A stretch of DNA of 64,000 bases from Gordonia amicalis NBRC 100051 = JCM 11271. Lineage in GTDB: Bacteria; Actinomycetota; Actinomycetes; Mycobacteriales; Mycobacteriaceae. The DNA lies in assembly GCF_000332995.1 (NCBI RefSeq), contig NZ_BANS01000024.1:61870-125869 (forward strand), given 5' to 3'. Both the position numbers and the translations under genes were made by a program. A model generated the notes under the pieces. That model was not told the origin of the DNA. It did no database searches and worked only from the letters and a program-made list of their open reading frames with translations. Of the stretch, positions 25,870 to 33,617 are shown piece after piece; within the stretch, counting starts at the first letter, position 1; every line of letters begins with the position of its first letter.

Positions 25870-27195
25870 ATGACACCCCACGCAGCACCACAGCCGGACG
25901 AGCAGACTTTTCGCGGCGACCTGGATGTACCGACGGGATTGCCCCGCGGGATCGACCTGGGACGAATCGCTAACAAGGACAAGGCAATAGCCATGTATGG
26001 GAGAGACCTGGTCGAGAAGCTGACCGACCACGCACTCCTCGCCGACGACTACGCGTACGCGGCGATGCTCGACTTCAAGGACCCGTCGTACACCTCGACG
26101 TGGCGCACGTTCGACCAGGCACTCGAGTACGGCATCGACGCCGTGGACGATCCGAGTCCCGGATTGATCGCGCTGTTCGAGCAGCTCGACCGGGTCCCCG
26201 AATGGGTCGACTTCGACCAGCTCTACCGGGGCGCGGTCGCGTTCTGGCGCGCCGGACCGATCGTCCCGCCGGTCCTCGCCTGGGGTGCGATCGCCGGCGG
26301 GTTCTCGATGTACAGCGCCACGCGCCCGGTCCTGTTCAGCGGCCGGCTGCGCAAAGAGGACAAGGTCGGGACGCGACTCATCGAGAGCTTCCGTTACGTG
26401 GTGGCGGCGTACACCCCGGGCGGGATGAGGCGCTTCGAGGAAGGGTTCCGGCTGACCGCCAAGGTCCGCATGATCCACGCCGCCGTCCGTCACAGCCTCG
26501 GGCGCTCGGACCACTGGGACTGGGCGAACTGGGGCATCCCGATCAACAACCTCGACAGCATGGTCACCCAGGCCGGGCAGTTCGGTGTCAAGTTCACCGA
26601 TGCCGTCCAGTCCGCCGGAATCCGTTACAGCGACCGCGAACTCGACGACATCTTCGCTCTGAGCCGCTATGTCGGTCATGTCATCGGTGTCCCGGAGGAC
26701 ATCTTGCACACCGACTACGACGACGCCCGCCGAAAGACAGATCTGCACACTCTCATCGAGTTGCCGCCGGACGAGCTCTGCCACGACGTCGTGCATTCGA
26801 TCATCGAGTACAGCGTCGAGAACCCGCCCGGCGATGTCGAGGTCCTGCCGGGGCCGGTCGCGAAGTTCATGACGAACGAACGAAGGCTGAAACTCGCTTA
26901 CGGACTGCTGCACTCGTGGATTCCGCCGCATGTGATGGACGCTCTCGGCGTCGAGAAGACCGCTTGGCGGCACATTCTGCCGGCCATCAGTCCCCTCGTC
27001 ACCTTCGCCGATCGTGTCGGGCGGATACTCCCGCACGACGACGAGAAGGCAGCCTTCGCCATGCTTCGCCAGTTCAACGACGCGATAAAGCTTCCTGACG
27101 GAGCCGACAAGCAGATGGCCGTGGCCAACCCGGACGAGGTTCACGCGGACATCGCCGCGAACAAGGGCGGCATGCCGGTGGTGGCGAAACGATGA
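25870..27195 (+). CDS. DUF2236 oxygenase (MpaB/latex-clearing-protein fold)
   Basis: A 441-residue protein of the family that includes fungal MpaB' and the rubber oxygenase Lcp. The characteristic block F-R-L-T-A-K-V-R-M-I-H-A-A-V-R lies at about residues 195-209; in Lcp the equivalent His is the axial haem ligand and the Arg/Lys/Thr residues are essential. A haem-dependent oxidative cleavage of a C=C bond in an isoprenoid or lipid is therefore plausible, but the substrate is unknown. There is no signal peptide, unlike secreted Lcp, so it should be cytosolic. It leads a rightward operon with the Baeyer-Villiger monooxygenase (ATGA overlap) and FadD genes. Confidence 0.82.
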   Translation: MTPHAAPQPDEQTFRGDLDVPTGLPRGIDLGRIANKDKAIAMYGRDLVEKLTDHALLADDYAYAAMLDFKDPSYTSTWRTFDQALEYGIDAVDDPSPGLIALFEQLDRVPEWVDFDQLYRGAVAFWRAGPIVPPVLAWGAIAGGFSMYSATRPVLFSGRLRKEDKVGTRLIESFRYVVAAYTPGGMRRFEEGFRLTAKVRMIHAAVRHSLGRSDHWDWANWGIPINNLDSMVTQAGQFGVKFTDAVQSAGIRYSDRELDDIFALSRYVGHVIGVPEDILHTDYDDARRKTDLHTLIELPPDELCHDVVHSIIEYSVENPPGDVEVLPGPVAKFMTNERRLKLAYGLLHSWIPPHVMDALGVEKTAWRHILPAISPLVTFADRVGRILPHDDEKAAFAMLRQFNDAIKLPDGADKQMAVANPDEVHADIAANKGGMPVVAKR

Positions 27196-29231
27196 CCACA
27201 CATCGGACATCGGCACCACGTCCCCCGTGGCCGGGCCCCGATTGGTCCGGCACACCGGACAACTCGTTCCGGCCGAACGCGGAGTTCGGCGACGCGGAGC
27301 TCGCAGCTGCGCTCGAGGAAGCGAATCTGCCGATTCTGCTCGGATCGCTGGCATTGCTCACCGGTGACGACCGCTGGATTCGTGAGCCGTTTCTTCCCAC
27401 CCCGCCGCCCGACCTCGGCGACCACGATGGCGGTGGTTTCGGTCCGGAACTCGCGACCCGCATCCGACAGGAAGCACACACGGCACTGTGCGCCTGGCGT
27501 GACGGTGACCTGACGATGGCCGATCCCCCGGCACCCGAACGACTTTCGCAAATCCTGTCGGTCATCCTGGCCGAACAATCCCCGACGACTACGGCCGGCT
27601 GCTCGGCGAGGAGATGGGGATCCACCGACGCCACTCCGAACCGTCGTCACCGCCGGCGGACGGTTTCCGGGTCGCCGTCATCGGTGCCGGCATCTCCGGA
27701 CTCGCGATGGCGATCCGCCTGGAGCAGGCGGGAATCGACTACATCCTGATCGACAAGAACACTGCCGTCGGCGGCACGTGGCACGAGAACGTGTATCCGG
27801 GCTGCGGCGTCGACACCCCGAGTTACCTGTACGCGCTGTCCTTCGACCCCAAACCGGACTGGTCGAGTCACTTCGCTTCCCAGCATGAACTGGCCGAGTA
27901 CTGGCGGGATCTGGCCGAGCGGCACGGCGTGCTCGCACGAACACGGTTCTCGACCATGGTGGATTCAGCCGCCTTCGACTCCGGCACCTCGACGTGGACA
28001 CTCACGGTCCGTTCGGTCCACACCGGTGAGGCCGAGAACCTCACCGCGACCGCCGTCGTCAGTGCCGTCGGACTGCTGAACCAGCCGAGCATCCCGGACC
28101 TTCCGGGACTCCAGGACTTCGACGGTCCGGTTCTCCACACCGCCCGTTGGGATCCCGAGTTCGACCTCCGGGGCAAACGCGTCGCCGTGGTGGGCACGGG
28201 CGCCAGCGCGATGCAGTTCGTCCCCGCCGCGGCCGAGATCGCCGCACAGGTGCGTATCTTCCAACGGTCACCGCAGTGGGCGATGCCCCATCCGTTGAAA
28301 GGTGTTGCGGTACGCGCGTCGACACACTGGCTGAACGAACACGTGCCGTTCTACCTGGCGTGGTACCCCGCCAGGCTGTTCTGGCGCATGGGCGACAAGG
28401 TGTGGCGTCTGCTGCAGGTCGATCGCGATTATCCGCACCTCGGCCGCGCCATCAACAAGGGAAACGACCGGCTCCGCGCGATGCTCACCGCATACATCGA
28501 AAGCGAGTTGTCAGATCGCCCGGACCTGTTGGAGAAGAGCCTTCCCGATTATCCGCCGTACGGAAAGCGTCTGCTGATCGACGCGGGCTGGTTCCGCACC
28601 CTGCGTCGGGACAATGTGGACCTGATCACCACCGGGATCGAGACCATCACGCCGAACGGTGTCGCCACCACGGCGGGAACGACTTTCGAGGCCGACGTGA
28701 TCGTCCTCGCCACGGGGTTCCGATCGGTGGACGTCCTCGGCTCGGTCGAGGTCCGCGGACGTGACGGACGAACTCTGCGGGAGGTCTGGGGCGATGACGA
28801 CGGTAGGGCGCATCTCGGGATCACCGTGCCCGGGTTCCCCAACTTCTTCTGCCTATACGGCCCGAACACCAACACCGGCCACGGCGCGACGGTCATCGCC
28901 GGGACGGAGATGCAGATCCAACACGTGACCGCATTGCTCGCCACGATGATCGACGATCGCCTCGCGACCATCGAGGTTCGTCCCGAGGCGTACGAGGCCT
29001 ACAACCGGGAACTCGACGAGGCGCTCGCGGACACCCGTCTGGCATTTCGGCGGCACCACCACATACTACCGCAACGATCGTGGGCGGATCGTCACCAACA
29101 GCCCATGGCGCTACGTCGACTACTGGCGACGGGTCCACCAACCCGATCCGGCCCACTTCCTCACCACCCGCGACACCGTCACGGCCGGCCTGCGCTCCGC
29201 CGTCGCGGAACCTGTTGCCCAACCCGGGTGA
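27192..29231 (+). pseudogene. Baeyer-Villiger monooxygenase (4-HAPMO type), two frameshifts
   Basis: Joined across two shifts, this encodes about 679 residues with the layout of 4-hydroxyacetophenone monooxygenase: an N-terminal extension (A-E-L-A-A-A-L-E-E-A-N), FAD Rossmann motif V-A-V-I-G-A-G-I-S-G, BVMO fingerprint F-D-G-P-V-L-H-T-A-R-W (the F-x-G-x3-H-x3-W pattern) and a NADPH Rossmann motif V-A-V-V-G-T-G-A-S-A. A base appears missing near 27580 (E-Q then P-D-D-Y-G-R-L-L in the next frame) and a C appears inserted in the CCC run at about 29033 (D-T then V-W-H-F-G-G-T-T in the original frame). The two cancel, so the frame of the start and stop agree. The enzyme would turn a ketone into an ester. 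As read, translation would stop early. Confidence 0.82.
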
Positions 29232-29266
29232 ATTCCCACTCCCTCAACGTGATCGAGACAGGACCC

Positions 29267-31110
29267 ATGAACCGCACACAGACATCGCCGGAACCCGTCG
29301 CGGCTCCCGGTATCTCCGCCACCACCCTGGTCGAGGCCTTCCAGGCAACCGCGGCGAATCGCACCCACTGCACCGCCCTGACCGCATCCGGCGACAACCG
29401 TTCGTACACCTGGGGCGAGTACCGCGACGCGGTGGAGGAAGTGGCCACCGGCCTCGCGAGCCTCGGCGTCTCCCGCGGTGACACCGTCGCCCTCATGGTG
29501 CGCAACAGTCCCGAGTTCCACATCCTCGACATGGCGGTGCTGCACCTCGGCGCGACCCCGTTCTCCATCTACCTGACCTCGGCGCCCAACAGATCAGCTA
29601 CCTGTTCGAGAACGCGGGCAACCGCGTCGTCGTCGCCGATCCCGAGTTCGTCGACGTTCTCCGACGCACGGCGGCGCCCACCGTCGAACACATCGTCGTC
29701 AACGGCGCCGTCGACGACGGTCCGCACGGCCGCGACGACGGTCCCGAGGCGCTCATCTGCCTCGCCGACCTCCGGCGGCATCCCTCGGACGGCTTCGACT
29801 TCGAACAGGCCTGGCGCACCGTCGGGCCCGACGACCTGGCGACCCTGATCTACACCTCCGGGACCACCGGCGACCCCAAGGGGGTCGAGCTCACCCACGC
29901 GAACCTCATGTTCGTGATGTTCACCTGCAACCTGCGCTTCCCGTTCGCCTCCGACGGCGCGGCGATCAGCTACCTCCCCACGGCACATGCGGCCGACCGC
30001 GTCTTCTCCCACTATCTGGCGACCGTGACCGGATGGCCGATCACGACCGTGCGCGACGCGACAGCCGTCTTCGCCGCCGTGGCCGAGGCGCGTCCGACCT
30101 GGTTCCTCGGCGTTCCCCGGATCTGGGAGAAGCTCCGTGCCGCACTCCTCGCCCGTTTCGCCGCACTTCCGGACGATCAGCGAGAACCCACGCTCGCAGC
30201 AATCGAGGCGGCAACGCGCAGGGTACAGATGGAGCAGCGTCACGAACCGGTCCCGGCCGAGGTCGAAGCGTCGGTCGCCGCCGCCGACGGACAGATCTTT
30301 GCCGGACTCCGCGCCCAGCTCGGCCTCGACCGCGTCGCGCTGCTCATGACCGGCGCCGCCCCGATCGCGCCGGCGGTACACGAGTTCTTCCTCGCCATCG
30401 GCACTCCGCTCCAGGAAGGTTTCGGCATGTCCGAGACCGGAGCACTCGGCTTCACCAACCTGCCCACCGACATTCGGGTCGGGAAGGTCGGACTCGCGCA
30501 ACCGGGTACCGAGGCGAAACTGGCGCCGGACGGCGAACTGCTCCTGCGCGGCCCCCATGTGATGAGGGGCTATCGCAAAGACCCCGAGAGGACCGCCGAG
30601 GCCATCGACGAGTCGGGTTGGCTGCACACCGGTGACATCGCACGGATCGACGAGGACGGATGGGTCACGATCGTCGACCGCAAGAAGGAACTCATCATCA
30701 ACGCCGCCGGTAAGAACATGTCGCCGGTGTACATCGAGGGCAAACTCAAGAGCGCATCGCCGCTCATCGGACAGGCGTGTGTCCTCGGCGACCGGCGCCC
30801 GTACAACGTCGCACTGATCGTCCTGGATCCGGACGCCGCGGACACCTACGCGGCCGCGCACGGACTCGCCGACGGCTCCCCGGCGACACTGGTCGCGGAT
30901 CCTGCCCTGCAGGCCGTGATCGCCGAAGCAGTCGAGCGTGCCAATGGTCAGCTGTCGCGGGTCGAGCAGGTCAAGCACTATCGGCTGCTCGCCGACGAGT
31001 GGCTACCGGATTCCGACGAACTGACACCGACCATGAAACTCAAACGACGCGCAGTCGCCGAAAAGTACGCCTCGGTCATCGACGAGGTCTACTCCGAGTG
31101 TTCGCCGTAG
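29267..31110 (+). pseudogene. Acyl-CoA synthetase (FadD), one frameshift
   Basis: About 614 residues if one base is restored. The first part (M-N-R-T-Q-T-S-P) runs to Y-L-T-S-A-P at about 29586; the rest continues in another frame as Q-I-S-Y-L-F-E-N-A-G. A missing G (CCC-GAA-CAG) explains the shift. The downstream part has the AMP-binding P-loop Y-T-S-G-T-T-G-D-P-K-G (at about 29850), G-F-G-M-S-E-T-G, T-G-D-I-A-R-I-D-E-D-G and the C-terminal M-K-L-K-R-R. It resembles long-chain FadD enzymes that activate carboxylic acids with ATP and CoA. Its likely job was to activate the acid released after the ketone monooxygenase step; this is inference. Confidence 0.8.
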
Positions 31111-31211
31111 CCACCGAAACCGCCCCTGGAACCACCCTCTGTAGCCGCGCCGACGTGGCGTCGTCGGGCAGTCTGTGGAGGGCGGATTTCGAGGGCGCTT
31201 TGCGGTTCGGA

Positions 31212-31847
31212 CTATGACTTGGCGGTGGCGGCCGGGACCGCGCTCGGCAGGAACGCCGGAAGAACGAAGTTACGCAACATGTCCCGGTGTTCGGGGTCAT
31301 CCGGACGGTCGAAGTCCAGACGCCCGACGAGGATGAACTGGACGAGCGCGATCCACTCGGCCATCTTCTCCTTGTCGACGTCCCGGCGAATCTCGCCGCG
31401 CTCCATCGCCCGTTCGATGACCGGGTCCCACATCTCCGCGGTCAGCCGCGCGGCGAGGCCCGAGGCACCGACCAGCGGTTCGGCCATCTGCATGTGCTCG
31501 GGGCTGACGAGGATGCGGATCAACGGATCGCGACGTCCGCGGTCGACCAGGAAGATCAGGCCCTCGACGAGCTGATCGGCGAAGGTCTCCTTCTCGAGCA
31601 TAAACTTCCGCGCTTTGGCGAACAGCATCCGCGAGCGCCGCTCGATGATGGCCGAGATGAGCGTGTCGCGGTCGCCGAAGTAGCGGTAGACGGTCGGGCG
31701 GGACACCCCGGCCTCGCGACCGATGTCGTCCATTGTCGTCTTGGTTACGCCGAATCGCTGGAAAACCTTCTCCGCAGCGACCATGATCTGTTTACGGGCC
31801 TCGTCGACGTCCTCACTCAGGACATTGCCCGTCTTTCTGCGTGCCAC
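31212..31847 (-). CDS. TetR-family transcriptional regulator
   Basis: A 211-residue TetR repressor with HTH at about residues 37-62 (T-T-M-D-D-I-G-R-E-A-G-V-S-R followed by T-V-Y-R-Y-F-G-D-R-D). The C-terminal domain is typical of actinobacterial regulators near FadD/ALDH genes. The sequence TGTCATCTGTC lies 43-53 bp before its start, and nearly the same motif (TGTCATTTGTC) precedes the ALDH remnant at 32915, so it probably controls both. It converges on the fadD remnant (101-bp gap). Confidence 0.82.
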   Translation of the reverse strand: MARRKTGNVLSEDVDEARKQIMVAAEKVFQRFGVTKTTMDDIGREAGVSRPTVYRYFGDRDTLISAIIERRSRMLFAKARKFMLEKETFADQLVEGLIFLVDRGRRDPLIRILVSPEHMQMAEPLVGASGLAARLTAEMWDPVIERAMERGEIRRDVDKEKMAEWIALVQFILVGRLDFDRPDDPEHRDMLRNFVLPAFLPSAVPAATAKS

Positions 31848-31880
31848 GTGTGTGCACCTCCCTCAAGCGATGTTACAACG

Positions 31881-31900
31881 GACAAACTGTGTCATCTGTC
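31881..31900. promoter_or_regulatory. Candidate operator of the 31847 TetR gene
   Basis: An interrupted dyad GACA-N5-TGTC (31881-31893) overlaps TGTCATCTGTC (31890-31900); the latter is shared, with one substitution, by the region upstream of the ALDH remnant (33051-33061). Confidence 0.5.
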
Positions 31901-31963
31901 CGCGAGGCGGAAAAAATCGAGACAGCCTCGTCGTCCGTGGCGTCGAGCCGGCCGACAAGCAAA

Positions 31964-32002
31964 ACGACCGAGGTGCGGATGTCCCTCCGCAACCTCGGCC
32001 GT
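31964..32002 (-). terminator. Rho-independent terminator after the ALDH remnant
   Basis: A 16/17-nt near-perfect stem (31964-31979 with 31986-32002, one bulge) and a 6-nt loop, followed on the minus strand by GTTTTG. It lies 42 bp downstream of the stop codon at 32044. Confidence 0.65.
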
Positions 32003-32043
32003 CTCACACCCAGCGCGTATCCCGTCTAACGCACGCGCACCCC

Positions 32044-32915
32044 TCAGCGCACGCGATCGAAGCGAGTGTCCACGTCCTTGTACTCGTCCCGGATCACCGT
32101 CTTGGCGATCTTTCCACTTGGGAGCCGGGGCAGCGGGTCCTGCCGGATCACCACGTAGCGGGGCACCTTGAAGTCGGCCAGGACCTGCTGGCAGTGCTCG
32201 ACGACCTTCGGGTTGACCACGAGCGACTCGGAGACCTCACGGTCGGCGACGAGCACGCTGAGGACGCCCTCGGGGATCACACCCTCTTCGACGAGTTCGG
32301 CGACCACGTCGGCGAACACCGACGGCGACAGCGGCGCCTCGGGCGAGGTCTTGAGGACGACCGAGCAGCCGGCGGCCAGGGCCGGGATGACCTTGAAGGC
32401 GATGCTGCCGATGGGTCCGTTCCAGGGGATGATCGCGGCGACGACGCCGGTCGGCTCCTTGACGATGCGGGAGACCCCGCCGTCGGCGCGCGGACGCTCC
32501 TCGACGACGTTCACCTTGCGCGCCTCGGCGGCCACCGCGCGGTACAGGCCGAGCACCATCTGCTGGGTCATCGCGCTGACGGGCGCGGTGACGCCGACCT
32601 CGACGATGCCGAGTGTCGTCAGTTCGGGGACCCGTGCCTCGAGGCGGTCGGCGATGGTGTCGATCACGTCGGCGCGTCCCGCAGGCGATTTGCGCGCCCA
32701 CTCACCGCCGTCGAACGATGCCCGGGCCACGTCGACGGCACGCGCCATGTCCTCGGCGGTGGCGGCACGGACGCGGGCCGCGGTGCGCTCGGAGTACGAG
32801 TCGACCACGTCGATCCAGTCATTGCCGCTCGATTCGACCCAGCGGCCTCCGTGAAGACTCGGTCGCGGTCGGCGATGGTGGCGAGCGGGTCGGTCGCCTG
32901 TTCGGTCGTCGTCAT
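32044..32915 (-). pseudogene. Chimera: truncated aldehyde dehydrogenase fused to acyl-CoA ligase C-terminus, also frameshifted
   Basis: The expected N-terminus (M-T-T-T-E-Q-A-T-D-P-L-A, start 32915) runs about 21 residues, then one base appears missing near 32851. After it the ALDH sequence continues (G-G-R-W-V-E-S-S-G-N-D-W, then I-I-P-W-N-G-P-I-G-S). The ALDH part stops at N-P-K-V, before the catalytic Glu and Cys. From about 32200 the frame reads V-E-H-C-Q-Q-V-L-A-D-F-K-V-P-R followed by L-P-S-G-K-I-A-K, which is the C-terminal lid of an AMP-forming acyl-CoA ligase with its A10 lysine. The gene thus lost both the ALDH active site and the ligase body, and cannot encode either enzyme. Corrected length is 290 residues. 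Confidence 0.78.
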
Positions 32916-33040
32916 GGAACAGCTCCTCGATGAGTGGATGTAATGTGCGCCCCGGAGTCCAGGGCGGACAACACGGTGACGCAGCGTTGTGAAGCGGGTC
33001 ACAGGAGAGACTAGTAACCGAAAGGCGTTAGGTCAACACC

Positions 33041-33061
33041 TGACATGTTCTGTCATTTGTC
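33041..33061. promoter_or_regulatory. Candidate TetR operator upstream of ALDH remnant
   Basis: TGACA-TGTTC-TGTCA (33041-33055) is a perfect 5-bp-arm dyad overlapping TGTCATTTGTC (33051-33061), the motif shared with 31890-31900. Confidence 0.5.
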
Positions 33062-33082
33062 TCGCAGCTCCGGCCACGAAAA

Positions 33083-33104
33083 AGCCCCCGCCGCAGCGGG
33101 GGCT
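33083..33104 (-). terminator. Rho-independent terminator of the lipoprotein gene
   Basis: AGCCCCCGC-CGCA-GCGGGGGCT: a perfect 9-bp GC-rich stem with a 4-nt loop, followed on the minus strand by TTTTT. It lies 12 bp beyond the lipoprotein stop codon. Confidence 0.85.
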
Positions 33105-33115
33105 GATGCGCCGGA

Positions 33116-33544
33116 TTATTCCGCGTTCACCAGGTAGAACACCGATGAACCACCACCGGCTGCCTGGGGTGATGCGCCGATCTGGACCCAGAAGGTCGAT
33201 CCGCCCTTGGACGCGGACAACACGGCGACCGACTGACCACCTTCGGTGGAACGGTGCGATTCGGTGTAGCCGGCGTCGGTGAGCTTCTTCGCCGCCGCGT
33301 CGAGCTGGTTGCCGGCATTCGCCGGGCCCTGGACGGTGACCTCCCAGCCGTCGGCGCGTGTACCGCTCGCCGAGAGCACGTGCCCGTCGATCAGCGGCAC
33401 CTGCGTGACGGGAAAATCCGACGGCAGCGGGACACCCTCGGGACCGGCTTGCTCCTCCTCACCGCACCCGGCCAGGGAGCCCGCGACCACCACGATCGAA
33501 GCCAGTACCACAAGGAGACGCCAGAGCCAGTCGAACCGGAACAT
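33116..33544 (-). CDS. Small lipoprotein
   Basis: A 142-residue exported protein. The N-terminal signal has a basic start (M-F-R-F-D-W-L-W-R), a hydrophobic core and the lipobox L-A-G-C followed by G-E-E-E, so it should be lipidated on Cys and anchored to the outer face of the membrane. The mature part has an acidic start and a repeating alpha/beta pattern (D-A-A-A-K-K-L-T-D-A-G-Y) resembling small ligand-binding or SPOR-like folds. Function unknown. The ATG at 33544 is the one that gives a proper signal peptide. It diverges from the mrp operon (73-bp gap). Confidence 0.78.
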   Translation of the reverse strand: MFRFDWLWRLLVVLASIVVVAGSLAGCGEEEQAGPEGVPLPSDFPVTQVPLIDGHVLSASGTRADGWEVTVQGPANAGNQLDAAAKKLTDAGYTESHRSTEGGQSVAVLSASKGGSTFWVQIGASPQAAGGGSSVFYLVNAE

Positions 33545-33617
33545 ACGGGCAACGGTAAAGTAGTTCCCGCGGGCGTTCGCCCGTGACACCCCGCCGGGAG
33601 AAAGACGGAGTGCCCTT

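Noticed and set aside
27580..29590. Programmed ribosomal frameshifting in BVMO and fadD
   Set aside because: No slippery heptamer or following stem fits, and the shifts go in both directions; decay or sequence error is simpler.
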